Assembly (NCBI GenBank): GCA_020310875.1
Contig: CM035423.1
Coordinates: forward strand, 121,000,722-121,064,721
DNA length: 64,000 bases
Reading direction: 5' to 3'
Source: Ceratopteris richardii
Taxonomy: Eukaryota > Streptophyta > Polypodiopsida > Polypodiales > Pteridaceae
Positions 1 through 14,156 of this stretch are shown in pieces. Under the pieces are notes generated by a model. It searched no databases, had not been told where the DNA came from, and saw only the letters and a program-made list of their open reading frames with translations. Numbering within the stretch: the stretch's first letter is position 1; each line of letters starts with the position of its first letter. The position numbers and the translations under genes were made by a program.

Positions 1-21
1 TTTAGTCCTAGGAAGGGCCTA

Positions 22-3000
22 TCATTCTTCTGCTGCAATTAGGAGCGGATATACTCCATCAGCGTGTGGAGGAGTTCTATATTGTTGTGAGTCATCCTCT
101 AAAGGCTCATTAGAATAGTCAGCAAGAACTAACTTTTTTTTAGCACACTCCATCCTTTTCATCAATGATTTCTTGGGTGATGGAGGTTCATCATATGATG
201 ATGATGGTGATTGTGTATGTCCATGTGCCACTTCTTGTTCATGAGATTGTTCACTTTCCACCACCTATTTCATGATGGGATGCGGAGCATGATCCACTAC
301 ATGGTCTTTTGTGGGGATTCAATGGTGGCCACTGAGTGCCTTGCATGTAGCTAGGAAAATTAATGGGATCCTTCCTAGTAGTTTGCTTTGTTTGTGCCAT
401 CCTCTAGAGTGCTAGAATGTTGAAATAAGATAATGAGTCTCTTCTTGTAAAGTTTCACTTAAAAAGGTTCTATTCACATTTGAATGAACAAAAATAAGTA
501 AAAGAACAAAATTCTTTATTCAAAATGTGCAAAATAGAGAAGAGTGTATTGGAATCCTTATGATTTATCAAAAAAATACCATGAATGGTTCAACTAACTA
601 AAATTCCAAGCCAAATTCTCTCTTGTAGCTTGCCATTGAGCATGATGTAAAGGTCCTAATGTTAATTTCCATTTTTCACTAGCCATGTTGTGTTGAATGA
701 TTCTTGCAGCTTTTGCAATATCCAACATCTTGGATCATTCCATAGCATATCTCCTTGAGAAAGTAGTATGATAAAACCAATCAAACATCTCTTCCATATA
801 TTTTGATTGCAGTACACCACCACCATGTTGTGTCTTTTTTAAGTAAACACCTCTAGCCCTGTAGAGTGACTTCTCCATTCCTTGCATACTAAAGATATCC
901 GATGATCCATATTGATGCATGAAAAATGCTCCATGTGCAAATAGAATATGTTGAAACTTTGTAAGCACATATAACTTAAGTCTTATCAACAAATAATTTG
1001 AAAGATTAAGGAAGCTTCAAATGCAGTATGTAATATTTCTCTCTCCTCAGGATAGGATGAAACACTTTTTGAACTCAATTTATGTATGTTGAAACAAGTG
1101 ACATTGATTTTTGTTGGAGCTAGTAAGACTCATAAAGCCTACCAACTTATCTAAGCATGAAAAGAAAATCTTTTGCCTATTAATAAGGTCAATTTGAGAA
1201 CCATTATCAGTTTTGATAATAAATCTTTCCATAGCTCCCCAAAATCATTATTTTGAGGACTAATACCTCTTATAAAAAAATTCTTGACTTCTTTGCTATC
1301 ATTGCTACTTATTACAAACTATCTTGGGATTTGCTAGGTTTTTTGATAATTAGAGTTACATTCCAACCATGACAAATAATTGAATTAAGAAGCTCCTCCA
1401 ATTTTTTAATGTCTTGTACAAATTTATTGATTGTCTTCATGGAAAATGTATATTCTATATGGAGCTTCAATAATGTGTCAAAAATTCTCATGAAGGCATG
1501 CAATGTGCAAAAGTGAACATTATAATGAGATATCCAATATTCATCTAATGTGTCATGATCAGGTTTTTCTAAGATTGAAAACCTTAATAAAGGTGTATCC
1601 CATTCCCTAGAAGTAGGTGCATCTATGTATTCATCTAAATCATATCATCTCTTTTGTTGTCTCTGTTAGTTTATAACCTCATGTGCAAGATGGATATCGA
1701 TAAAGAGCGGATGCACATTGCTTGCAACCTAACATGCATTTGATGGACTAAATCCCCACCCAAGTGCTAGTCTATCTCAAAATCACCTAAGTCTACTATG
1801 TTGCAATTCGCACCATGAATTTGAGAAGCTATTACCTTGTTGATCCATGGGGCCCTACTAAAAATCCATCAAACAACATCATTGGATTCTTTTGTTACTT
1901 CAATAACACCTAACCACAATATATCTTTCTTGGATTGAACACTATATATACAATTAGAGCTAGAGTTGTTACTTTCATCACATATGGCATGTGGCATAGC
2001 TTCATCCATGAGTATCACACTCAATATCTCCATTCTTCATCCCTTTATGATATGGAATTCATATAGCTTCAATATAAACGTCAATTTGGTATAGAATTTC
2101 CATAAATTACCAAAATGTTTATAACATCAAAATACAATGATTATCATGGTAACAATAATAGACATACTTGGTATGGTAGATTTGTAAAATCAAACCAATT
2201 CTTATTGAAGCCTCTCTAAATCAATGAATATGTTGTTGTACTATGAGCTTTCAACTCTTTTTTGGATGCAGTCAATAGGCACAATATTCTCTATATACAA
2301 AGAGTGTTCAAGAATACTAAATACATCCTCATCGAAGGTCTAGTTCTTTAGGGTTACCTTGTAAGGTCATGGAAAAATGTTATGCAAAATACCTTTTTTT
2401 GTAATGTATGCTTTGAAAGATTATACAATGCACTATATCCTCTAGTACTAATGTCTGCTTCATCATATATCACATGCACATCTTTAGGAGTGATAATATC
2501 TTGTAATTTGACTATATAATCTTTAATCACTTGCAACTTAATAAGATTTCCTATTGGTGACTTCAAAATACTAACCGCATGCTTGTTGATGAAAGAAGAA
2601 TTTAGTAACTTGAATTCATGCTCTATTGTTGATGAAGCACTAACATCTTCAATAAATGACCCACATAATATAGAAATGAATATGAAAGTTTCAAAACAAA
2701 TATACAAATGAAAGATAAACCTCATTGCAAAAATTCATTGTTTGTGTGCTCCACCACCAATTGAAAGAGCATTAAAGGATGCTAATGATCGTTTCCTATA
2801 TCATATGCCAAGTGGAGTCTCTTTCAAGTGTTGGAGACTGACTTTTAATTTATCAATTGTGCTCTCCTTTTCTTCCATATCCTCTTGAAGATCTACAAGT
2901 TGCTCTTCTAAAGATATGACTCTACTTTCTAAAGTGACCACCTTGTATGATAGAGTTTGATATTGTTGGTTCCAATAATTAGTAGTAACAACTGAGTTTG

Positions 3001-3097
3001 TAAATAATCGTTGGCAATACCCTAATAGTCCAACTTTCCCTATACTAGATTGTAAAAAGGCATTGGATCGAGAGAATATAGTGAAACATGAGTCCAA
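22..3097 (-). pseudogene. unrecognised decayed coding region
   Basis: I do not recognise this family. Several minus-strand reading stretches follow one another. In order they are a coiled-coil-like segment (3097-2801, heptad-like run of E, L and K), a segment with the phrase DEADISTRGYSALYNL (within 2725-2354), a long open stretch from about 1650 to 1312, a segment containing SDIFSMQGMEKSLYRARG (992-735), and a hydrophilic Ser/Pro/Glu-rich segment (264-22). Stops and frame changes separate them, so no intact product is possible. The shared strand and protein-like composition suggest one broken gene, probably from a transposon or captured host sequence. That is inference; no catalytic motif was identified. 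Positions 265-734 hold nothing else that I can name. Confidence 0.35.
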
Positions 3098-3548
3098 AGG
3101 TCAATAATCTTTTCTCCAGCTGCATGATGTTCATTCTCAGAGTTCAGATCATTGTTGCACAATGTATTTGGAGCGAACTCTCTAGGCACATGGACATGGA
3201 TGCTTGTTGATGTAGGGGCATGAGAACATCCCAATGTGAGGTTTGTGATAGGTGGCAACACCATCTTTGCCAACAAGTACAAGATTATGAGAAATAACAT
3301 GCAAGTTTGGTTGCGAGGGACTCTAGAGCATGCATTTTGTAGGTAAATTTTGTTTTCTTGGATGTGGATGGGTCAAAGTGTGTTTTCACACTGAGTATGG
3401 ATGAACATGATGACATTTGGAAAAGCCAATTTTTTGGGGAATCATAGTTATGACGCCGATGATGTGGCACTCTACTTTTGGAGGGATTTTTAAAATATTA
3501 TAGTTTTAAAGAGAAACTTAAAAATGAGTTCAAACAAATAACTTCTAA
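3098..3548. other. no recognisable feature
   Basis: AT-rich sequence with short open stretches on the minus strand only. No domain, repeat or element end was recognised. Confidence 0.5.
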
Positions 3549-3930
<382 letters not shown>

Positions 3931-4952
3931 AATGATGTTTTGAGGTTGGAAAAGGCTTTGTATAGGCTTGAACAAGACCCCCATGCTTTGCATGCAAGGA
4001 TTGCATATTATTTTACTTTGATTGGATTTTCTATGCGTGATGCATCATTATATGCAAACAAGGACTATGATGGCATCATAATTGTGGCTATTTTTGTTGA
4101 TGACCTTATTGCAATTGGTGATAAAAAAGAAAGAATCAAATAGGTGAAGCAAATCCTTATGCAAGAATTTGACATGAAAGATCATATTTTGTTACATTAT
4201 TTTTAGGGCATTGATTTTGTACATACAGAAACATGTATATGACTGTCCCAAAGGCGATGTGCATTGAGTATGGTGCAAAATTATGGTATGGCTGATTGCA
4301 ACATAGTTTCTATGCCATTAGATCCTAATTTGAAATTGGATACTACTGTAGGTGGAATATTAAAAAATTCTACTATGTACAAGAAAATTGTGGGAAGTTT
4401 GATACATCTCACAATTATAATGCTTGATCTAAGCTACAATATGGGACTTGAGATTCAATTTATGAAGGCTCCCAGGAAACCACATTTAGATGCTTTGAGA
4501 CACACTCTATGCTAGGTGAGTACTACTTTAGATTATGCATTATTTTATGAAGCTGGTGTAGAATTGTCGATTCATGGATACACCAACGAAGATTAGGTTG
4601 GTAATGTTCTAGATAGAATATCTACTACTGGTTTTCGTTTGTTACTTAGGAGTGCATGTGAGGCTTCATATCTAGAGATGCAATGCAGGTTTAAGTGTAG
4701 AAGCCTATCCTCATTTATTGTGATAATCTTAACTATATATAGTTAGCATGAATTCATGATAGAACAAATCATATCAAGGTACATTATCACTTCAATAGGG
4801 AAAAGGTATAAGCAGGTGACATTGATCTTGTTTATGTGAAGGTAGATGAGCATCTTGTTGATAATTTACACAAAATAACTTGGAGGAGAGAAGCTAAAGA
4901 AGTTTTGAAAGATGCTTGGATTACACAACATGATGTTGAGCTTAAGGGGGAG
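3931..4952 (+). pseudogene. Ty1/copia RT-RNase H remnant (E0)
   Basis: This is the 3' part of a copia pol gene. It starts within reverse transcriptase at a degenerate form of the conserved ALYGLKQAPRAW block (here EKALYRLEQDPHALHA). It continues through the catalytic region with FVDDLIAIGD in place of YVDDIIxTG, then the connection segment (near 4264-4515, with KKIVGSLIHLT) and RNase H. Several stops (near 4141, 4204 and 4513) and frame changes break it. Just before the LTR is the purine-rich tract AAGGGGGAG, the usual plus-strand primer site. It differs from the E1-E5 family and is probably another copia lineage. Everything upstream of the RT is missing. Confidence 0.8.
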
Positions 4953-5335
4953 TGTTGAGATATCAAACGCAACATGTGATGATGGAGGATGACACATACC
5001 ACTTTTCATTTCTTTAACATATATAATGGTTACACCAATTTATGTCAAGGATACTTTTTGTGAGCTTTACTAGATTGATCTATCAAGAGTGATGGCACAT
5101 TTGTTTCTTGCCAAATCACTCATTCATGGACAATAGGGTTTTATTTATGTAATGCTCTTTATACATTGTACTAGTAGTAATGTTTTATGAGGTCATTCTT
5201 GTATATTCTCTTAATGTAATGAAATAAGTACAAGAAGATTATTCTTCCTTGACTCAATTTGTGTGTCCTCCTCTCGTTGTGTGTGAAAATGTGTGAAAGA
5301 TTTCTTCCTTATCTCATTTCTCTTGACCCTTAACA
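4953..5335 (+). repeat. 3' LTR of copia remnant E0 (candidate)
   Basis: It starts TGTTGAGATATC directly after the polypurine tract and is proposed to end at ...CCCTTAACA, giving a TG...CA element of about 383 bp. The 5' boundary is well supported by the PPT. The 3' boundary is a guess from the terminal CA, because no partner LTR is present. Confidence 0.6.
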
Positions 5336-6770
5336 ACATGGCCACTTGTGTCTACTCTATCTTTTGGAACAATGCCCATGATAGGTATGCCACCACCATA
5401 ACCTCTCGTACCCACCACATTTCCACAATGGCCCTCATAGATGCCATATACAATTTTGTCCGTATTAGGCCAACAAGTGCCTCCAATGCCACTAGCGAAT
5501 CCCATTTCTCAAGGCTTTGAAACACCTCAAGTGGTAGAACATTAGATAACTAGGAAATATTTGGAAGAAGGCTTCACCATTATCAAGTAGCAAAATGTAC
5601 GCAAGAATATTATGAAGGACAAGGTGATCTTTGTGCACATAAATATGAATTGATTCAATTGATGTGTGCAAAACAAGTCCATAACTTCTTCACATGGTAT
5701 GAAGTGTTTGGACTCACATTGAAAGGAATAATATTAGCTTGGTTCTAGGCACTAAGCATACATAACTTTCAAAACATAGAACAACTCTGGGAATCTTTAA
5801 AAGCCGAATTCACTAAAAACAAAGGTAAGGCATGACACCTTAGTAGTGATTAATTTTCAAGCAAGAAGCTCATAAGATCACAAGAACTTACGAATTGCTA
5901 TTCATTGGGACAAGAAATATGTGGCCCAGTGCATTATAGAGGACCTTCCATCCCTAGCCAAGCTGATTGCACACTTTTGCATCTGCATAGAAGATGAATT
6001 CGTTGACTCAATTCAAGTCTTTTTATCACTGATAATTGATTCAACTCCAAGAATGAAGTCAAGTTCCTCATTGAATGATGAAATGGTAGAGGCTATCACC
6101 AAGAAATCAAAACTAGAAGCTTTTAGGGTCCTAGAAAGTGTTCATATTGCAAAAGGGGAACATCTGATTTATGCATGTAATAGAGGATCAGGTTCTCTTA
6201 CACCTCCACAATTGCACTATAATGAAATTGGGCAAAATATGACAAACCATTCCACTATTGACTGCTTGCTCTTCAAGGTACTTATACCCGATTAGACATA
6301 AAATGCAATATGCATCTAGACTTGTGTTGATTTAGCAACCACATGCTCCTCCACACGTGGTCTCATTCATATATAGATAAGGAAAAGAGCATACATAGGA
6401 GGCCATGATGCCATCAACTCCAGTTATTACAAAATTTATAGGGCAATAAAACTCTACTGCAAGTATTCAACCTAATGCCTATGTGCAATATTATGATTCA
6501 TCCACATATTATTCTAACTATTAAAACTATTCAAGCGGATATGATGTCTACTACAATTAGACTTATGGATATAGTGAAATTGAGTATATCCAAGTGTATG
6601 AAATAAATGTTCTACAATAAAATATTTTTAGACCTTCATTCAACCTATTGAATCGAGAGGTCATTGCTATAGATGCATTTGGGACCACTTTATTAGGGAT
6701 GTTCCACTTGCACACAATTTCTCTAATTGCCATCAATTCTTCCCAAAAAATCCTTCTATAGTGATTGTGA
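5336..6770 (+). pseudogene. possible Ty3/gypsy-like gag remnant
   Basis: Broken plus-strand reading frames. Between about 5670 and 5825 the phrase FGLTLKGIILAWF and a following segment ending in LKAEFTKNKGK resemble the retrotransposon gag domain (PF03732 type: FPLTLKGxAxxWF...LxxxFxxxF). Further weak coding stretches follow (5921-6295 and about 6640-6770, with NLLNREVIAIDAFGTT). Stops are frequent. No protease, RT or integrase was seen, so the assignment rests on one motif and could be wrong. The sequence is cut at about 6771 by the start of copia E1. Confidence 0.35.
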
Positions 6771-9268
6771 TCCACCCATTAAGGAATGCATTTTTAACAT
6801 CTTATTGGTACAAGTTCCAATTCTTTGAAGCAGCAATACTTACTAAACTCTGATAGTTGGCATCTTGGCTACAGGTGCGAAGGTCTCCTCATAATCTAGT
6901 TCATGGGTTTGAGCAAACCCCTTTGCTACCAGCCTTGCTTTATACCTCTTTATTGTGCCATTTTAATTCTTTTTCACTTTGTAAATCCACCTCAATCCTA
7001 TTACCTTCATGAATGGTTTTTTGGGAACCAAATCAGAAGTGCTATTCTCTTTAAGTGCTTCAATTTCCTTTTGCATAGCTTCTCTCCACTCTTCTTCCTT
7101 GTTGGCTTCCTCAAATGGAGATGGCTCCTCTGTTATGAAGTATTTAGCCATGTATATAGAATGCTTGGTGACTAATGATGTGTCATAGCCATGCCTTATA
7201 GGTTTCTTGCTTTTCCTTTGAGATCCTCTAAGTGCTTGATTGGATGACTCTGGAATGCATTCCAGATTTTTGAACTTTACTTCCACCTTGGACTTCCGAG
7301 CTTTGAATTCAAAATCAATTTGTTCTTCATCTTCTGAGTTGACATCCTCTCATGTATGTGGTTCTTCTTTGCTCATATTTGAAAAATGATTCTCCAAATC
7401 ATAGGATAGCTTTATTTTCTTCCAACCATCCTCAAACCAAAAGCTATTTTCATCCAATACCACATCCCTACTAATTGTAAATCCTTTCTTAGTGGGATTA
7501 TATAACCTATATCCTTTCTGATTCTGATCATAGCTAATAAATATGCATCTTTCAACTTTTGGATCAAGATTTCCTAATATGTGAGGGTATGTGTGCATAA
7601 GCAATGCACCCAAATTTCTTGCAATGATCTAAAGAAGCTGTCTTGCCATTCCATGCCTCATAAGGTGTCATCCCATCCATAGACTTGGATGGAAGCATAT
7701 TGATTAGGTAAGTGGCTATGGAAACAACCTCTCTGTATAGATAATTAGGGAGTTTTTTCTCATTCAACATTGATCTAGCAGCTTGTACTATTAATCTATT
7801 TCTTATCTCTACCACTCCATTTTGTATAGGAGTGTACCTTATTGTAACCTCTCTCTTTATGACTTTGTACTGTAAGAAGGAGTTAAACTCATGTGAGAAA
7901 TACTCACCACCTCCATGAGATATGAGCCTCTTCAACTTTTACCTGTTTGATTATAAAACAATGCCAAATACTTCTTGAAAGTAGTGAAGACTTCATCTTT
8001 ATGCTTCATAAAATAAAGTATTGTCCAACTAATATAGTCATATATGAATGAAACATAATACCTTAACCTTGAAATTGATGGCTCTCTGCTAGGACCCCAC
8101 ACATTTGTGTGTACAAGCTCCAACTAATCTTCATACATGTATCCTATTTTGTTGAATGGTTGCCTATGTGAATTTCCAAATTGGCATGCTCCACATTTAT
8201 AGATCATGTAATGCTTGGACACATTTGGAATGCCAAGCATACTCTGATCCCTGCATATTTGCTTCAATGTCCTTTGACCTATATGTCCTAGTCTATTATA
8301 CCACATCTCCGATTCAAATAGGGTTTGGTCCTTATAATTGAAGAGAGCAATATTTCTTGTATCTTCAACTTCAAAGGTAAAACTTATACCAGATTTCTCA
8401 CCTTTTACAATCCTCGTGAAGCCTCATTGAGAGTCCTCCACATATGCTCCATGTCTTGTGAATCTCACCTATAAACCCTTCTAAACAATCTTTCCAACAC
8501 TCATTTGATTCTTGGTTATTGTTGGCACATACAATACCCTACTTAGAAGATTCATGTTACCATAAGCTGATTTAATGTTTCCAATCTTCTTGATTGAGTG
8601 CCTAGTGTCATCAACTATCTGAACTTCATGCTTTCCTTTGGGTTCTTCAAGGTCAGAAAATAATGCTACATTGCCTGCTACATAACTAGAGCAACCACAA
8701 TCAATATAGAATAGGCACTCATCATCTTTACCTTGCTTGGCTATCATATTCATGAGTAAGAGTGAATCCTCTTGATCATCTGTATATTTTTTGTAGTATC
8801 TCCTTCCTTTGAAGCCTCCTTAATAGTTGCTAATCTAGCCTTGGTTGTAATTGTGATGGTATTCATTTCCCCCTTTATTGAACCTCCCTCTCCATAGCCT
8901 CCACCATGGAAGCCTCTTCCTTTTTGATTCTTTGTGTTCCTGAAGCATTCATATGTGGTATGATTCGTTAAGCCACAAATGTTGCAAGGTGAAGAATTGT
9001 ATGGTCTCCCCCTACCTTGCTTTCCTCCTCTGCCCCTTCCTCTAGTACCTCTTCCTCTACCTGTGACATTCACTTGGGAGGTACTTGCATCTTCTTCATT
9101 CTTCTTACCTTTTCCTTTATCTTTACTCTTATTTTTATCTGTGTAAAGGGTAGAAGATTGATTACCTCTAGAAGTATCTCCATTCTTGTTGAGCTTTGTC
9201 TCAAGTGTGTAGAGTTGCCTCATCAATGTATTAAGGTCAGGTATCTGCATGTCCATATATAGGTCCAT
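6771..9268 (-). pseudogene. copia E1 zinc knuckle and partial pol
   Basis: Read downward from 9268 it holds a CCHC knuckle (CNICGLTNHTTYEC), a protease with FYIDCGCSSYVAGN (active-site D-S-G changed to D-C-G), the GAG_pre-integrase HHCC region (8306-8124), the integrase core and the start of RT up to about 6771. Catalytic residues are damaged: VHTNVWGP replaces VHTDVWGP, and ISHGGGEYF replaces RSDGGGEYF. Frameshifts and stops separate the pieces (breaks near 8750, 8480, 8124, 7930, 7600 and 7320). The RT part keeps the linker DLVPKKPFMKVIG but ends before the YVDD motif. Non-functional. Confidence 0.88.
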
Positions 9269-9286
9269 TGTTGTGGTAAAAGACTC

Positions 9287-9793
9287 TTATTTGTCATCAA
9301 CCTTGATGCCATTTATGATCTGCCTTACTATCTCATCCTCTTCTATTTCTTCTCCAATAATCCTAAGTTGATCAGCTACATCCTTAATCTTGGTCACATA
9401 GTCAGCTACACTTTGCTTTGGTTGCTTCTTCAAGGTTGTGAAATCCATCCAAAGCTTGTTCTTTATGGATCTTGTATTTGATGCAAAGTATGAAGATAGT
9501 ACTTCCCAAGTCTCTTGGGAAGTCTTACAATTCCCAATATGAGGTAACAGAAAATCAGATATTGAAGTGAGTATGTAAGACTTGGCAAGAGCATCCTTTG
9601 CACACCATGTAGCTAATCTCTCTTGCTCCTCTCTGGTAGGTTGGTTTTTGCTTATGAAGGTTGGCATTTCTTCATCTCTAGATATGTATCCATACAGGCT
9701 TCTTCCTTGGAGGTAAGCCTTCATCATTAGGGACCAAGATGGATAATTGCCCCTATCCAATTTGTCAATGAATGGTGGAAATCCATCTCTCAT
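9287..9793 (-). CDS. copia E1 gag (UBN2-type)
   Basis: Encodes the retrotransposon capsid-like Gag (UBN2 family). Conserved points are the N-terminal phrase FIDKLDRGNYPSWSLMMKAY, the central ETWEVLSSYF, and KDVADQL followed by an acidic stretch and IVRQIINGIKVDDK. The reading frame is open further upstream to 9868, but that part crosses the primer binding site (9808-9819) and the LTR end. The start at MRDGFPPF (9793) is therefore preferred; E7 gag starts MGDSLQIEKLDREN at the equivalent place. It stops after VDDK, whereas E7 continues into pol, so it is probably truncated by a nonsense change. Confidence 0.75.
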   Translation of the reverse strand: MRDGFPPFIDKLDRGNYPSWSLMMKAYLQGRSLYGYISRDEEMPTFISKNQPTREEQERLATWCAKDALAKSYILTSISDFLLPHIGNCKTSQETWEVLSSYFASNTRSIKNKLWMDFTTLKKQPKQSVADYVTKIKDVADQLRIIGEEIEEDEIVRQIINGIKVDDK

Positions 9794-9807
9794 TTTACCT
9801 TGATGTT

Positions 9808-9819
9808 GCTCTGATACCA
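9808..9819 (-). other. primer binding site of E1
   Basis: On the minus strand TGGTATCAGAGC, complementary to the 3' end of plant initiator tRNA-Met, one base inside the LTR end. E2 (12408-12419) and E3 (16911-16922) have single-base variants of it. Confidence 0.85.
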
Positions 9820-9820
9820 T

Positions 9821-10367
9821 TGTTGGAGGAGATGGTGGACACCTTCCATAGATGAGATGATGCTGCAAATTCCTGCTTCACACTAGCAAAAACTGAGTTC
9901 AGAAGTAGAAAGTAGCCCTCTTGAGCTTTCGAGGGAGCCCAAATGATCACCCAAGTACTTTAGAAGATTATCCTCAAATCATTGGATCAAAACAGATAAC
10001 TTGGACTTTTCACTATGAACCAAAACTTGCTATTTTTGTCACCACACGTGCTCTAGAAAATGAATAGTACTCTGAAAAATGAATATCTAATTGCCTATGA
10101 TAGCTAAATTTCAGAAGTTATTTCACTTGAAATGGGCAACTATGCTCAAAGAATGATGCTTAGTAAATCAGATGTCTATCTTGACATTTTCAGGAGATAA
10201 TAGTATGTAGACTAGAGGGCAATGTTTTGCACATAACTCGAGAGTGGATAAGGCAATTAAAGTGAAACTTTGTGGCATAAAAATGGAATAGATAATGAAT
10301 ATATGGAAACTTAAGTCCTTGCAAATGATCAAGTACACGTTGAGAAATGGATCAGAGAAGTATAAAC
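9821..10367 (-). repeat. partial 5' LTR of E1
   Basis: Matches the LTRs of E2 and E3 (for example the stretch around AAATGATCACCCAAGTACTT) and ends ...CTCCAACA next to the primer site. The outer part is missing. Homology stops at about 10367, after GAGAAATGGATCAGAGAAG. Confidence 0.8.
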
Positions 10368-11400
10368 AGTTTCTAAACCAAGAAAATATGTAAGCAAACC
10401 AAGATCATTGATCTTGAACTCCTCCTTCATCTGGGTTTTAATCTTCTTGATGCCATTGGTATCATTTCTTGTAATGATAATGTCATCCACATAAACACAT
10501 AGGTAAATAACCTTTGAATTAGTCTTCTTAATATAAAATGAATAATCTGCCTTGCTCGCAAAAAAACCTTGGTTTTGCAAGTATGTGACCAGCCTATGGT
10601 TCCAAGCTCTAGGAGCTTTCTTTAAAACATACAGTGCCTTCCTTAATTTACATACATAATCAGGTTTGTCTTTGTCTTCATATCCTCATGGTTTAGCCAT
10701 GTAGGCCCCTTCAGAGATCCACCCATTAAGGAATGCATTTTTAACATCTAATTGGTACAAGTTCCAATTCTTTGAAGCAGCAATACTTACTTAAACTTTG
10801 ATAGTTGGCATCTTGGCTACAGGTGAGAAGGTCTCCTCATAATCTAGTTCATGGGTTTGAGCAAACCCCTTTGCTACCAACCTTGCTTTATACCTCTTTA
10901 TTGTGCCATTTGAATTATTTTTCACTTTGTAAACCCACCATGATCCTATTACCTTCATGAATGGGTTTTTGGGAACCAAATCCCAAGTGCTATTCTCTTT
11001 AAGTGCTTCAATTTCCTCTTGCATAGCTTCTCTCCACTCTTCTTCCTTGTTGGCTTCCTCAAATGAAGATGGTTCTTCCTCTATTATGAAATCTTTAGCT
11101 ATGTATATAGAATGCTTGGTGACTAATGATGTGTCATAGCCATACCTTATAGGTTTCTTGCTTTTCCTTTGAGATCTTCTAACTGCTTGATTGGATGACT
11201 CTGGAATGCATTCCAGCTTTTTGAGCTTTACTTTGGCCTTGGACTTCCGAGCTTTGAATTCTTCAAAATCAATTTGTTCTTCATCTTCTGAGTTGACATC
11301 CTCTCACGTATGTGGTTCACCTTTGATCAGATTTGAAAAATGATTCTCCAAATCATAGGATAGCTTTATTTTCTTGCAGCCATCCTCAAACCAAGAGTTA
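10368..11400 (-). pseudogene. copia E2 integrase C-term and RT fragment
   Basis: From 11400 downward: the end of the integrase region (SWFEDGCKKIKLSYDLENH), the linker, the RT start (QEEIEALKENSTWDLVPK) and the middle of RT, including [20 protein letters not shown] and the catalytic YVDDIIIT (near 10490). Coding is broken by a stop near 10790, and the C-terminal part is lost at about 10368. Compared with E1 this copy keeps more of RT but lacks everything between the zinc knuckle and the integrase tail. Confidence 0.85.
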
Positions 11401-11868
11401 TTTTCATGCCTCCTTAATAGTTGCTGATCTAGCCTTGGTTGTAATTGTGATGGTATTCATTTCCCCCTTTATTGAACCTGCCTCTTGATTGTCCATAGCC
11501 TCCACTATGGAAGCCTCTTCCTTTTTGATTCTTTGTGTTCCTGAAGCATTCATATGTGGTATGATTGGTTAAGCCAAAAATGTTGCAAGGTGAAGAATTG
11601 TATGGTCTCCCCCTACCTTGCTTTCCTCCTCTCCCCTTCCTCTAGTACCTCTTCCTCTACCTGTGAAATTCACTTGGGAGGTACTTGTATCTTCTTCATT
11701 CTTCTTACCTTTGAATTTATCTTTACTCTTATTTTTATCTGTGTAAAGGGTAGACGATTGATTACCTCTAGAAGTACCTCCATTCTTGTTGAGCTTTGTC
11801 TCAAGTGTGAAGAGTTTCCTTATCAATGTATTAAGGTCAGGTATCTGCATGTCCATATATAGGTCCAT
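11401..11868 (-). pseudogene. copia E2 nucleocapsid (zinc-knuckle) region
   Basis: Parallel to 8750-9268 of E1. It contains the Lys/Ser-rich STLYTDKNKSKDK and the RGRGTRGRG basic stretch. The CCHC knuckle is degraded (frame loss after CNIFGL). At about 11404 the sequence joins integrase-tail sequence, which marks the internal deletion. Confidence 0.8.
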
Positions 11869-12048
11869 TGATGTGGTAAAAGACTCATATTTGTCATCAA
11901 CCTTGATGCCGTTTATGATCTATCTTACTATCTGATCCTCTTCTATTTCTTCTCCAATAATCCCAATTTGATCCACTACATCCTTAATCTTGGTCACATA
12001 GTCAGCTACACTTTGCTTTGGTTGCTTCTTCAAGGTTGTGAAATCTAT

Positions 12049-12393
12049 CTAAAGCTTGTTCTTTATGGCCCTTGTATTTGATGCAAAGTATGAAGATAGT
12101 ACTTCCCAAGTCTCTTGGGAAGTCTTACAATTCCCAATATGAGGTAACAAAAAATCAGATATTGAACTGAGTATGCAAGACTTTGCCAGAGCATCCTTTG
12201 CACACCATGCAGCGAATCTCTCTTGCTCCTCTCTTGTAGGTTGGTTTTTGCTTATAAAGGTTGGCATTTCTTCATGTCTAGATATGTATCCATACAAGCT
12301 TCTTCCTTGGAGGTAAGCCTTCATCGTTAGGGACCAAGATGGATAATTGCCCCTATCCAATTTATCAATGAATGGTGGAAATCCATCTCCCAT
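12049..12393 (-). pseudogene. copia E2 gag, prematurely stopped
   Basis: Same family as E1 gag. It starts MGDGFPPFIDKLDRGN (12393) and runs to NTRAIKNKL, where a TAG replaces the Trp of the KLWMDF phrase found in E1. The rest of gag continues in the same orientation to about 11870, with KQSVADYVTK and DQI. The open frame upstream to 12468 crosses the primer site and LTR and is not coding. Confidence 0.8.
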
Positions 12394-12420
12394 TTTACCT
12401 TGATGTTGTTCTGATACCAC

Positions 12421-13913
<1,493 letters not shown>

Positions 13914-14156
13914 ATTTACCGCAAGAACAAAGAGTTATTTACTCTTTTTTTAAATATGAAGGGATATTAATTGTGCTTTAACAGTAAATTGAATGACATC
14001 TGATGGACTCAATAGTTCAATTAACATCCAAGTATAAGCTCGATTTTGGTTGTTGGATTTGCCAATGACGCCGCAATTAAAAATGGTTGTGCTAACTGAG
14101 ATACTTCAAATTATTGAGGTTTTCATCGGAACTCTCCAAATGCGTTCTTCAAAAAC
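13914..14156. other. spacer with an 86-bp dispersed repeat
   Basis: Positions 13956-14041 match 34959-35044 with a few substitutions (shared GAAGGGATATTAATTGTGCT). Nothing else was recognised before E3 begins at about 14157. Confidence 0.7.

Larger units (their letters stand above)
6771..10367 (-). mobile_element. Ty1/copia element E1, 3'-truncated
   Basis: On the minus strand it reads 5' LTR (part), primer binding site, gag, protease, integrase and the start of RT, then stops abruptly near 6771 within the RT block KNAFLNGWI. No RNase H, PPT or 3' LTR is present. The 5' LTR is itself cut at about 10367, where E2's RT begins. It belongs to the same family as E2, E3, E4 and E5, and more distantly E7. 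It cannot encode its own movement. Confidence 0.88.

Noticed and set aside
9794..9868. N-terminal extension of the E1 gag frame (likewise 12394-12468 and 16897-16971)
   Set aside because: It crosses the LTR end and tRNA primer binding site, which are not translated; gag starts at the M(R/G)DGF methionine.
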